Shown piece after piece: positions 20,427-28,870 of a stretch of DNA of 64,000 nucleotides. Within the stretch, counting starts at the first letter, position 1, and each line of letters begins with the position of its first letter. The position numbers and the translations under genes were made by a program. Below the pieces are notes generated by a model that was not told the DNA's origin, did not search any database, and saw only the letters and a program-made list of their open reading frames with translations. This DNA is from Pelomonas sp966111775 (GTDB lineage: Bacteria > Pseudomonadota > Gammaproteobacteria > Burkholderiales > Burkholderiaceae_C): assembly GCA_966111775.1 (NCBI GenBank), contig CBHWBD010000004.1:4194-68193 (forward strand), written 5' to 3'.

Positions 20427-21370
20427 GCTTGGGTGGTGCGAATGAGTTGTTCGAGGGTCTCGGTGTCAGCAATGAACTGCGCGATGCCCTCGGCGAGCTT
20501 GTCGTGGGCCATCGCATCGGCGGCCAGCGCGGCGTGGAACTCGGCTTCGGACAGCGGCGCGGGCGCGGCGTCCAGGTGGCCGTCGGGCCAGAGGCGGCGT
20601 TCGACGGCTGTCGTCGCCTGACTCAGCTCGGCCAGCAGGGCCGGGCTGATGGTCATCAGGTCGCAGCCGGCCAGCGCCACGATCTGGCCGGTGTTGCGGA
20701 AGCTCGCCGCCATCACCTCGGTGCGGATGCCGTGGCGCTTGTAGTGGCGGTAGATCTCCTCGACCGAGCGCACGCCGGGGTCGTTGGGGCCGGCTTGTGC
20801 CGCCTCGTCCCAGCTCTTGCCCGCCGTCTTCTTGAACCAGTCGTAGATGCGGCCGACAAAGGGTGAGATCAGCTGCACGCCGGCATCCGCGCAGGCCCGC
20901 GCCTGAGCGAGACAGAACAGCAGCGTGAGATTGGTGCGGATGCCTTGCTGCTCCAGTTGGCGTGCCGCCTGGATGCCTTCCCAGGTCGACGCCAGCTTGA
21001 TCAAGACGCGGGCTCGCGGTACGCCGGCGGACGCATACAGCTCGATGAGGCGCTGGGCCGTGGCGACCGAAGCGGCGCTGTCGTGGCTGAGGCGCGGGTC
21101 GATCTCGGTCGACACGCGGCCGGGCACGAGCTTGAGGATTTCGATGCCGAAGGCCACCAGCAGATGCTCGGCCACGGTCGACGGCGACGCGCCGGGATGG
21201 GCAGCGACGGCCTGCTCCAGCAGTGGCCGGTAGCGCGGTGACTGCACAGTCTTCAGCACGAGGGATGGGTTGGTCGTCGCGTCCTGCGGTTGGAACTGCG
21301 AGAGCTGGTCGAAGTCGCCGGTGTCGGCGACGACGGTGGTGTGTTGGCGGAGCTGGTCAAGGCTGTTCAT
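20423..21370 (-). CDS. tal: Transaldolase (TalB type)
   Basis: 315 residues from the ATG at 21370. Classical transaldolase: DATTNPSLVLK at the N-terminus, the Schiff-base Lys125 in VLIKLASTWEGI, then TNLTLLFCLAQA and SPFVGRIYDW. It exchanges dihydroxyacetone units between sedoheptulose 7-phosphate and glyceraldehyde 3-phosphate in the non-oxidative pentose phosphate pathway. It lies between xylB (59 bases upstream) and tkt (4-base overlap), so the locus carries both enzymes needed to convert xylulose 5-phosphate to hexose and triose phosphates. A TTG six bases upstream is also in frame, but the ATG is preferred. Confidence 0.96.
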   Translation of the reverse strand: MNSLDQLRQHTTVVADTGDFDQLSQFQPQDATTNPSLVLKTVQSPRYRPLLEQAVAAHPGASPSTVAEHLLVAFGIEILKLVPGRVSTEIDPRLSHDSAASVATAQRLIELYASAGVPRARVLIKLASTWEGIQAARQLEQQGIRTNLTLLFCLAQARACADAGVQLISPFVGRIYDWFKKTAGKSWDEAAQAGPNDPGVRSVEEIYRHYKRHGIRTEVMAASFRNTGQIVALAGCDLMTISPALLAELSQATTAVERRLWPDGHLDAAPAPLSEAEFHAALAADAMAHDKLAEGIAQFIADTETLEQLIRTTQA

Positions 21371-21429
21371 GGGCAAAGCGCGGCCCTGCCGCGGTCAGGC
21401 AGCACAGGCCATGTGGGTGAAGAAAGGGG

Positions 21430-22893
21430 TTAGCCGAACTCGGCGCGCAGCGCGCCGTAGAGCCTTTGGAAGCGCTCGAAGCGCGGCTTCAATTCCGCGG
21501 CCAGCGCGGCATCGGGTTCGGCGACGCGGGCGATCTCGGGCGTGCGGCAGACCTCGTCGACATTGCCGCCGCAGGCCAGCCAGGCCAGGCGCGCAGCGCC
21601 CAGGGCGCCACCGGCTTCGGCGCCGACGCCGTTGACGAGGCGCACATTCAGCAGCGAGGCGAGCAACTTGGCCCACCACTCGCTGCGGGCGCCGCCGCCC
21701 ACCAGCCACAGCGACTCCGCCGTGCCGCCGCCGGCCTGCAAGGCCTGCCAGCCCTCCAGCAGGCCGAAGCCCACGCCTTCCAGCACCGCATAACCCAGGG
21801 CCGCGGCGTCATGCTCATGCGTGAGGCCGAAGAACACGCCCTGGGCATTGGCGTTGTTGTGCGGCGTGCGTTCACCGCTGAGGTAGGGCAGGAAGATGGG
21901 TGCGCGTTCGCGCTGGGCCGGCGTGAGCTGCGCGACCTTGGCGATCAGCTCGGCCTCGCCCGGTTCGCCCAGCAGCTGCGTGACCCAGCGCAGCGCACTG
22001 GCCGCGCTGAGCATGACGCTCATCTGGTGCCAGGTGTCGGGCAGGGCATGGCAGAAGGCGTGCACCGCCCGAGCCGGGTTGGGGCTGAAGGCGGGGTTGC
22101 ACAGGAAGATGACGCCCGAGGTGCCCAGGGACAGGAAACCCTGGCCCGGTTTGACGACACCCATGCCGACGGCGCTGGCCGCGTTGTCGCCGCCACCGCC
22201 CGCGATCGGGATGCCGGCCTTCAGGCCCCAGCGCTCGGCCAGCTCATGCTTGAGGCCGGCGCTCGGCTCGCTGCCTTCGACAAGACGGGGCATATGGCTT
22301 TCGCTCAGCCCGGTCAGCGCCAGCGCCTCGGGCGACCAGCGCCGACGGGCGACGTCCAGCCACAGCGTGCCGGCGGCGTCGCTCATCTCGCTGACATAGG
22401 AGCCACTGAGCTGCAGGCGCAGCCAGTCCTTGGGCAGCAACACCTTGGCCATGCGGGCGAACAGCTCGGGCTCGTGCTGGCGCATCCACGCCAGCTTCGG
22501 AGCAGTGAAGCCCGGCATCGCCAGGTTGCCGGTGATGGCCGGCAGCTCGGGGCAGGCGGCCATCATCTCGGCGCACTGGGCGCTGCTTCGGCCATCGTTC
22601 CACAGGATGGCCGGCCGCAGCACGCGGTCGGCCTCGTCCAGCGTGACGGCGCCATGCATCTGCCCCGACAAGCCGATGCCGCGCACGCCGGCCAGCGCCG
22701 CGGCGTGGCTGTTGCCCAGCTTGGCCATGCCCTCGTCGAGGGCGGCCCACCACGCCGCCGGGTCCTGCTCGCTCCACAGCGGTTGCGGCCGCTGCACGGT
22801 GAGCGCGACGCCCGTGGTCGCGACGATGTGGTGCTGCTCGTCGAGCAGCAGCAGCTTCAGCTCGGAGGTGCCGAGGTCGATGCCGAGGAACAT
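21430..22893 (-). CDS. xylB: Xylulokinase
   Basis: 487 residues, FGGY carbohydrate kinase family. It phosphorylates D-xylulose to xylulose 5-phosphate. Seen: the N-terminal phosphate-binding strand GIDLGTSELKLLLLD, GIGLSGQMHG with the substrate-contacting residues, AILWNDGRSS, and the C-terminal ATP site (GGGGDNAASAVGMG and WLVGGGARSEWW). These match XylB rather than glycerol or ribulose kinases. The start at 22893 has GGAG at a normal distance. It lies downstream of xylA, separated by 169 bases that contain a long hairpin repeat, and 59 bases upstream of tal. Confidence 0.96.
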   Translation of the reverse strand: MFLGIDLGTSELKLLLLDEQHHIVATTGVALTVQRPQPLWSEQDPAAWWAALDEGMAKLGNSHAAALAGVRGIGLSGQMHGAVTLDEADRVLRPAILWNDGRSSAQCAEMMAACPELPAITGNLAMPGFTAPKLAWMRQHEPELFARMAKVLLPKDWLRLQLSGSYVSEMSDAAGTLWLDVARRRWSPEALALTGLSESHMPRLVEGSEPSAGLKHELAERWGLKAGIPIAGGGGDNAASAVGMGVVKPGQGFLSLGTSGVIFLCNPAFSPNPARAVHAFCHALPDTWHQMSVMLSAASALRWVTQLLGEPGEAELIAKVAQLTPAQRERAPIFLPYLSGERTPHNNANAQGVFFGLTHEHDAAALGYAVLEGVGFGLLEGWQALQAGGGTAESLWLVGGGARSEWWAKLLASLLNVRLVNGVGAEAGGALGAARLAWLACGGNVDEVCRTPEIARVAEPDAALAAELKPRFERFQRLYGALRAEFG

Positions 22894-22954
22894 CTCAAAT
22901 CTCCGGGAGGGCTTTTCGTGGCGGCGGATGTTCGCCGCCTTTGGTTTTCAGCAC

Positions 22955-23035
22955 AGCCACAGAGACACAGAGGCACAGAGAGGGCAGGTCAGAGGCAACA
23001 GCGCGCTGCCTCTGTGTCTCTGTGCCTCTGTGGCT
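22955..23035. repeat. Long inverted repeat (REP-like) between xylA and xylB
   Basis: Two 26-base arms (22955-22980 and 23010-23035) built from tandem ACAGAG-type octamers pair at 24 of 26 positions. The 29-base loop itself contains GAGGCA and TGCCTC around a CAGCGCGCTG palindrome. The composition (repeating CACAGAG) differs sharply from the flanking genes. It lies in the xylA-xylB spacer, where it would fold in the mRNA and could stabilise the upstream xylA message or attenuate transcription into xylB. A smaller 7-bp GGCGGCG/CGCCGCC hairpin (22920-22939) follows toward xylB. Confidence 0.8.
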
Positions 23036-23062
23036 TTGTTCCTGGACCGTGCCGGGCTCCGA

Positions 23063-24379
23063 TCAGACGAAGTTGTTGACGATGTTTTCCAGACGCTCCT
23101 GGCGGCCCGAGCGAGGAGTGGGCGAGATGCCTTGTGCGTGCACAACGGCCGCGAGATCGTCGAGGCTGGCGCCACCGTGAATCTTCTGGCCCAGATCACC
23201 TTCCCAACCGGCGTAGCGATCGGCCACAACCTTCTCCAGCTGGCCGCTTTCGAACAGCGCGGCCGCGCTGAGGAAGGCGCGGGCCATGGTGTCCATGCCG
23301 CCGATATGGCCCTCGAGCTGGTCGATGGGGTCGATGGACTGGCGGCGCACCTTGGCGTCGAAGTTGGTGCCGCCGGTGGTGTAGCCGCCGTGGCGGATCA
23401 TCTCCAGCATGGCCGGCACGAGGGCGGCGTGGTTGTTGGGGAACTGGTCGGTGTCCCAGCCCAGCTGCTCGTCGCCGCGGTTGGCGTCCAGCGAGCCGAA
23501 GATGCCCAGGGCGCAGGCGGTCGCCACTTCATGCTCGAAGCTGTGGCCGGCCAGGGTCGCGTGGTTGACCTCGATGTTGACCTTGACCTCGTTCTCCAGG
23601 CCATAGGTCTTCAGGAAGCCGTAGACCGTCGCGCTGTCGTAGTCGTACTGGTGCTTGGTGGGCTCCTGGGGCTTGGGCTCGATGAGAATGGTGCCCTTGA
23701 AGCCGATCTTGTGCTTGTGCTCGACGACGGAGCTCAGGAAGCGGCCGTACTGGGCCAGCTCGCGCTTGAGGTCGGTGTTCAGCAGGGTCTCGTAGCCTTC
23801 GCGGCCGCCCCACAGCACGTAGTTGGCGCCGCCCAGGCGATTCGTCCACTCCAGCACATGCTTCACTTGCGCGGCGGCGTAGGCATAGACCTCGGGGTCG
23901 GGGTTGGTGGCCGCGCCGCTCATGAAGCGGCCGTTGGAGAACAGATTGGCCGTGCCCCACAGCAGTTGCACCTTGCCGTCCTGCATCTTCTTGGCGGCAG
24001 CTTCGAGCAGGCCGTCGAGGATGCGGTTGGACTCGGCGAGGTTGGCGCCTTCGGGGGCGACGTCGCGGTCATGGAAGCACCAGTAGGGCAGGCCGAGCTT
24101 GCCGAAGAAGTCGAAGGCGGCGTCCAGCTTCATGTGGGCGGCCTTGACCGGATCGGCCTCGTTGAACCAGGGGCGCTGGAAGACGGTCTGCCCCAAGCCG
24201 AAGACGTCCTCGCCCTTCCAGCAGAAGTTGTGCCAGTAGCAGACGGCCGGGCGCAGGTGCTCGGCCAGGGTCTTGCCCAGCACCACGCGCTTGGCGTCGT
24301 ACCAGCGGTAGGCCAGCGGGTTGGTGGAGGAGGGGCCTTCGTACTTGACGGTGGGGAGGTCGGAATAGGCGGTGCTCAT
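23063..24379 (-). CDS. xylA: Xylose isomerase
   Basis: 438 residues, the longer class II form. It converts D-xylose to D-xylulose with two divalent metals. Active-site features are intact: His103 and Asp106 in PYWCFHDRD, the metal-ligand Glu and Lys in ILIEPKPQEPTKHQYDYD, and NIEVNHATLAGHSFEHE with the metal-binding His and Glu. RWYDAKRVV and NFCWKGEDVFG are typical for this class. It lies 46 bases downstream of the GPH-family transporter gene and upstream of xylB, so import and isomerisation are co-expressed. Confidence 0.97.
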   Translation of the reverse strand: MSTAYSDLPTVKYEGPSSTNPLAYRWYDAKRVVLGKTLAEHLRPAVCYWHNFCWKGEDVFGLGQTVFQRPWFNEADPVKAAHMKLDAAFDFFGKLGLPYWCFHDRDVAPEGANLAESNRILDGLLEAAAKKMQDGKVQLLWGTANLFSNGRFMSGAATNPDPEVYAYAAAQVKHVLEWTNRLGGANYVLWGGREGYETLLNTDLKRELAQYGRFLSSVVEHKHKIGFKGTILIEPKPQEPTKHQYDYDSATVYGFLKTYGLENEVKVNIEVNHATLAGHSFEHEVATACALGIFGSLDANRGDEQLGWDTDQFPNNHAALVPAMLEMIRHGGYTTGGTNFDAKVRRQSIDPIDQLEGHIGGMDTMARAFLSAAALFESGQLEKVVADRYAGWEGDLGQKIHGGASLDDLAAVVHAQGISPTPRSGRQERLENIVNNFV

Positions 24380-24425
24380 GGCGGGGTCCTTACTGCGGGA
24401 TCGGGGGTGTGGATGGGAAAAGGGT

Positions 24426-25982
24426 TCAGGCGGTGGCCGGCACGGCGTTCGTCGAGCCGTTGTCGTCGTCGTGGCGGGTGCCGGCCTTGCTGCGGCGCTG
24501 GGCGAGTTCGTCGGACATCTGCAGCGTGGTCTGCTTGCTCAGCTTGTTGAAGAGCAGGCACAGGGTGCAGGCCGCGAACAGGCCGCCGACGACGAAGCTG
24601 GACGCGACGCGGTAGCCCTCGACGGCGTTGGGTGCCGTGGGCAGGTGGGTGTCGTAGCCGAAGAAGCCGGCCAGCAGCCACAGGAAGCCGGCGCCGCCCA
24701 GGGCCAGGCCGACCTTCAGCGAGAAGCCGATGGTGGCGAAGACCATGCCGGTGAAGCGGCGGCCGGTCTGCCACTCGGAGTAGTCGGCCGCGTCGGCATA
24801 CATGGACCACATCACGGCGACGGTCGGTGCGTAGAACACGGCGGAGAGCACATGCAGGCCCAGCATGAGCCAGACGGCCTCGGGCGGCAGCAGATACATG
24901 GCGCAGGCCGTCAGCGTGCACAGGCCGAAGCAGACGATGCCGATGGCGCGGCGGCCATAGCGGGCCGACAGCCCCATCGACGCCATGATGAAGATGATGG
25001 TCGTCAGCGTGCCGGCCATGTTGATGATGCTGTTGAACACATCGGCCGCGTTGGACTGCGCGAGGTTGTCGCGCGTGCCGTGCACGATGTAGCCCAGGGT
25101 GTCGGCCAGGCTGCCGGTGCCGGCCGCATCGGGCGTGGTCAGGCCCACCGCGGCCAGGAAGTCGAACATGGCCGCCTTGTCGGCGTAGTGGTGGTAGTAG
25201 TTGAAGAAGGCACCACCGCGCAGCGACAGCATGGCGAACTGGAACAGCGTGTAGAGCACCAGCGTGATCCAGGGGCCGTTCTTCAACAGGTCGGCGAAGT
25301 CCTGCCTGGGCGAGGTGTGGGTCTCGACGAGGGGCTTGACGCGCTCCCGGGTCGTGAAGAAGGTGACGAGGAAGAGCACCAGGCAGGCGACGGCCCAGAT
25401 GGTCATCGTCATCTGCCAGCCGTGGGCGCGGTCATGGCCTTGCGCGAACTTGGCCACCAGCGGCAGCGTCAGGCCGCCGACCGCGAACTGCGCGACGTTG
25501 ACCGACACGAAGCGGAAGGAGTTGAGCTTGGTGCGCTCGTTGAGATCCGCCGTCATGACGCCGCTCATGGCCGAGTAGGGCATGTTGTTCATGCTGTACA
25601 GCGTCATCAGCAGCGTGTTGGTGATGCCGGCATAGGCGATGACCATGCCGGTGCTCCAGCCCCAGGCCGGATCGGGCGCCGTGTAGGCCAGCACCATGAC
25701 GATGGCCCACGGCACCGAGGTCCACAGCACCCAGGGGCGGAACTTGCCCCAGCGGGTGTTGGTGCGGTCGGCCAGCACGCCCATGACGGGGTCGAAGAAG
25801 GCATCCCACAGCTTGGGCCACAGCAGGATGGCCGCGGCCGTGTTGGCGCTGAGACCGAACACGTCCGTGTAGAAGTTCAGCTGGAACAGGATCATGGACA
25901 TGAAGACCAGGTTGGCCGCGGCATCGCCGCAGCTGTAACCGGCCTTCTCCACGAAGGAGAGGCGATGGTGGGTGATGGCCAT
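24426..25982 (-). CDS. GPH-family (MFS_2) pentoside/xylo-oligosaccharide transporter
   Basis: 518 residues with about 12 transmembrane segments. The glycoside-pentoside-hexuronide:cation symporter signature is clear after segment 2 (DAFFDPVMGVLADRTNTRWG, then KFRPWVLW), and the N-terminus YSCGDAAANLVFMSMILFQL carries the usual cation-site GD motif. A somewhat long loop (about residues 300-335) and a charged Asn/Thr-rich tail are the only oddities. Position between GH43 beta-xylosidase and xylA makes xylose, xylobiose or larger xylo-oligosaccharides the expected substrate, the GH43 enzyme then acting in the cytoplasm. Close relatives are XynP- and YicJ-type carriers. Confidence 0.88.
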   Translation of the reverse strand: MAITHHRLSFVEKAGYSCGDAAANLVFMSMILFQLNFYTDVFGLSANTAAAILLWPKLWDAFFDPVMGVLADRTNTRWGKFRPWVLWTSVPWAIVMVLAYTAPDPAWGWSTGMVIAYAGITNTLLMTLYSMNNMPYSAMSGVMTADLNERTKLNSFRFVSVNVAQFAVGGLTLPLVAKFAQGHDRAHGWQMTMTIWAVACLVLFLVTFFTTRERVKPLVETHTSPRQDFADLLKNGPWITLVLYTLFQFAMLSLRGGAFFNYYHHYADKAAMFDFLAAVGLTTPDAAGTGSLADTLGYIVHGTRDNLAQSNAADVFNSIINMAGTLTTIIFIMASMGLSARYGRRAIGIVCFGLCTLTACAMYLLPPEAVWLMLGLHVLSAVFYAPTVAVMWSMYADAADYSEWQTGRRFTGMVFATIGFSLKVGLALGGAGFLWLLAGFFGYDTHLPTAPNAVEGYRVASSFVVGGLFAACTLCLLFNKLSKQTTLQMSDELAQRRSKAGTRHDDDNGSTNAVPATA

Positions 25983-26017
25983 GTTTGTCTCGTCTTTTGT
26001 TATGGATGAGTCAGGCG

Positions 26018-27652
26018 TCAGGGCCTGGCTTCATAAGAGAAATAGTCGAAGTCCGCGGCAAGCTTCTGGCCCGACAGGTCCTGGCAGGCAATGCCGATGA
26101 AGTTGCCGGTAAAGCCGAAGCTGCGCGCGAAGCCGTTGACGAACTGCGTCGCGAACTCGTCGCTGAGCATGGCGGCGTCCAGGGCCGGGCCGATGTCCTG
26201 CCAGGCGGCATCACCTTGGCGGAACTGGAACTGGTAGCGCTCGTGCTTGAACTCGACGGCCAGGTCCACGGGACCGTCCTTCAGCTCGACGGCCGTGGCC
26301 GGTTCGCTCAGGGCCGCGTCGCGGTTGACGGTCAGGCGCAACACGCGCTTGGCCGAGTCCACATCGCGGCTGACGTGCAGATAGGCGTGGTTGCTGGTGT
26401 TGTAGTAGGCGACAAGACCTGCCATCTGCTGGAAGAGTTCGGGCGCGAACTCGAGTCGCGTCTCGACACGGCAGTTGAAGTGCTGCTGGCGGCGCGCGAC
26501 CAGGCTCTGGTCGAACAGGCTCATCAGCGACTCGCGGCCCTTCAAGCGCAGGAAACCGGGGCGTTCGGTCAGCGAGATCCAGCGCTCGTCGAAGGGGACG
26601 CGCAGCGAGTTCAGGTGGTGGTTGAGGTTCACCCCGTCGAAGTCGTCGCGCGCCGGCTCGGCAGCGAACACATGCTCGGGCAGGCCCGGCTCGGCCGTCT
26701 GCAGGCGTGGTGCATTGCCGCCGCCTTCGACCTCGGGCCAGTCGTCGTCGCGCCAGTGCAGGCGCTGGATGCCGGTCTCGCGGCCCAACGGGCAGTGCAG
26801 CTTCTCGTAGATGCCGTTCTGCTTGTCTGCATTCGGGCCGCTCCATTCCAGCGGCCGGCCGCAGAGATGGGCCATATACCAGTCGCCGTTCTGCGTCTCG
26901 ACCAGGCTGGCGTGGCCGCTGCGCTGCAGGCCGTCGGTGGGCTGCTTCCAGGCCGTCAGCAGCGGGTTGCCGGGCAGGGTCTCGTAGGGGCCGTCGATGT
27001 GGCGCGAACGGGCCAGCGTGACGGCGTGCTCGTAGAAGGTGCCGCCCTCGGCCGTCAGCAGGTAGTACCAGCCCTTGCGGCGATACAGGTGAGGCCCTTC
27101 GACGACCTGCAACTCGGTGCCGGCGTAGATGTTCTTCACCGGGCCGACGAGGCGCTTGGCCTCATGGTCGTATTCCTGCAGCAGGATGCCGTTGAAGTGG
27201 TGCTTGCCGGGCTGATGGATCCACTGCTGGTTCACGAGCCAGTGGCGGCCATCGTCGTCGTGGAAGAGGCTGGGGTCGAAGCCCGAGCTGTTCAGGTAGA
27301 TGGGTTCGCTCCAGGGGCCGTCGATGCTGGGCGCGGTGATCAGGTAGTTGTGCGTGTCCTTGAAGGCGCCGATGGTGGAGCGCACGTCGGTGTAGATCAG
27401 CCAGAACTGGCCGCCCGCGTAGCTCAGGCAGGGCGCCCAGACGCCGGCCGAGTCGGGGTGGCCAGTCAGGTCGAGCTGGCTCTTGCGCGTGCAGGCATAG
27501 CTGTGGTGGCGCCAGTGCTTCAGGTCGCGCGAGTGGTGGATGCGCACGCCGGGCCACCACTCGAAGGTGGAGGTGGCGATGTAGTAGTCGTCGCCGACGC
27601 GGCAGATCGAGGGGTCGGCGTGGAAGCCCGGCAGGATGGGATTGGTGATCAT
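26018..27652 (-). CDS. GH43 beta-xylosidase, cytoplasmic
   Basis: 544 residues without a signal peptide. The five-bladed GH43 catalytic propeller has its three acids in place: Asp13 (general base, GFHADPS), Asp126 (pKa modulator, SGFDPSLF) and Glu185 (general acid, VVEGPHLY). The C-terminal half (about 330-544) is the beta-sandwich that completes the pocket in Selenomonas SXA-type xylosidases, ending in FDYFSYE. The enzyme removes xylose from the non-reducing end of xylo-oligosaccharides, possibly also arabinofuranose. Gene order with a GPH symporter supports intracellular cleavage of imported oligosaccharides. Confidence 0.93.
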   Translation of the reverse strand: MITNPILPGFHADPSICRVGDDYYIATSTFEWWPGVRIHHSRDLKHWRHHSYACTRKSQLDLTGHPDSAGVWAPCLSYAGGQFWLIYTDVRSTIGAFKDTHNYLITAPSIDGPWSEPIYLNSSGFDPSLFHDDDGRHWLVNQQWIHQPGKHHFNGILLQEYDHEAKRLVGPVKNIYAGTELQVVEGPHLYRRKGWYYLLTAEGGTFYEHAVTLARSRHIDGPYETLPGNPLLTAWKQPTDGLQRSGHASLVETQNGDWYMAHLCGRPLEWSGPNADKQNGIYEKLHCPLGRETGIQRLHWRDDDWPEVEGGGNAPRLQTAEPGLPEHVFAAEPARDDFDGVNLNHHLNSLRVPFDERWISLTERPGFLRLKGRESLMSLFDQSLVARRQQHFNCRVETRLEFAPELFQQMAGLVAYYNTSNHAYLHVSRDVDSAKRVLRLTVNRDAALSEPATAVELKDGPVDLAVEFKHERYQFQFRQGDAAWQDIGPALDAAMLSDEFATQFVNGFARSFGFTGNFIGIACQDLSGQKLAADFDYFSYEARP

Positions 27653-27670
27653 GGGGTCAAGACGACAAGG

Positions 27671-28870
27671 TCATGCGGCCGCGGCCATGCGGCTGGCGGC
27701 AATCAGGGGGCGGGTGAGTCGGTAGCGGGCCAGGGCGGCAGCGCCGACCGGCACGGCATCGGCGCCGAAGCGCGACAGGGTGACCAGGGGTGGCGCCACA
27801 TTGGCGGCGCTGGCCTGGCTTTCCAGCGTCCGGAAGGCGTGTTCGAGAAAGGGGGCGCCGAGTTCGACGGCGGGGCCGCCGAGCACGATGCGGCCCGGGT
27901 CGTAGGCGGCGCAGAGGTTGCCCAGCAGCAGGCCCAGATAGCGGCCGGCGCTGGCAACCGCTTCGACCCCTTCTGCCTGTTTGCCGCGCAGCCGGTGCTG
28001 GACTTCGGTGAGGCCGACGCTGCCGCTCTCGGGCAGCATGGAGCGAAAGCCGATCAACGCCTCGGCGCAACCCCGGCGGCCGCAGCTGCAGCGAGGCCCG
28101 TCGAGTTCCAGCGTCATGTGGCCGACCTCGCCGGCCAGCCCGTGAGCGCCCGTCAGCAGGCGGTCCTCGACCACGACGCCGGCGCCCACGCCGACACCCA
28201 GGCTGAGATAGATCAGCGGATCCTGGCGACTGTCGTTGGTGGCGAACTCCAGCTCACCGAGCGCCGCGACGTCGGCCTCGTTCTGCACGAACAGCGGCAC
28301 GCCCTGCAGCGGCGTCGTGCGCAGATGTTCGGTCAACAGGCCGCCCACCGGCAGGTCGCGCCAGCCGAGGTTGTGGGCAAAGTGCAAATGGCCGCGCTGC
28401 TCGTCCACACCACCGGGCAGGCCGATGCCGATGCCGATGACGCGCTGGGCCGGCGTGTCCAGTCGCGCATGCACCTGCGCCAGCAGCTTGGCGGCACGCA
28501 CCAGGGCGAGATGAGCGTCGCGGCCGGCGTCCAGCGGCGAGCGGGCGCGGGCCAGCACGTCACCGGTCAGCGAGGTGGCGACGACGCTGACGCCGTCGAC
28601 GCCGACCTCGGCACCCAGCAGCACCAGGCGGCCCGGGTCGACGAAGAGCGGCGTGGGCCGGCGGCCCAGCTCGCCGGTGGCGACGACATCGCGCTCCAGC
28701 AGCCAGCCCTCGGAAATCAATTCCTTGACCAGCGCGCTGACGGTGGACTTGGTCAGCTGCAGCGACTCGGCCAGGGCCGCGCGCGACTGGCCCGGCCAGG
28801 CGCTCAGCTGCCGCACGACGGCCATGCGGTTGAGGTCCTTGAGCAGATGCTGGTCGGCGGTCAGCTGCAT
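27671..28870 (-). CDS. ROK-family regulator, probable XylR-type repressor
   Basis: 399 residues from the ATG at 28870. An N-terminal winged helix-turn-helix (about 15-60, QSRAALAESLQLTKSTVSAL) precedes a ROK sugar-kinase-like domain with GIGIGLPGGVDEQRG and LSLGVGVGAGVV. The ROK zinc site HMTLELDGPRCSCGRRGCAE has His251 and Cys261, 263 and 268. Proteins of this build include XylR of Firmicutes and Mlc/NagC; they bind free sugar and release DNA. Its start lies inside the 3' end of the hexuronate carrier gene (10-base overlap) and its stop is 18 bases from GH43. It probably responds to xylose and represses this gene run, but the operator is not identified here. Confidence 0.88.
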   Translation of the reverse strand: MQLTADQHLLKDLNRMAVVRQLSAWPGQSRAALAESLQLTKSTVSALVKELISEGWLLERDVVATGELGRRPTPLFVDPGRLVLLGAEVGVDGVSVVATSLTGDVLARARSPLDAGRDAHLALVRAAKLLAQVHARLDTPAQRVIGIGIGLPGGVDEQRGHLHFAHNLGWRDLPVGGLLTEHLRTTPLQGVPLFVQNEADVAALGELEFATNDSRQDPLIYLSLGVGVGAGVVVEDRLLTGAHGLAGEVGHMTLELDGPRCSCGRRGCAEALIGFRSMLPESGSVGLTEVQHRLRGKQAEGVEAVASAGRYLGLLLGNLCAAYDPGRIVLGGPAVELGAPFLEHAFRTLESQASAANVAPPLVTLSRFGADAVPVGAAALARYRLTRPLIAASRMAAAA

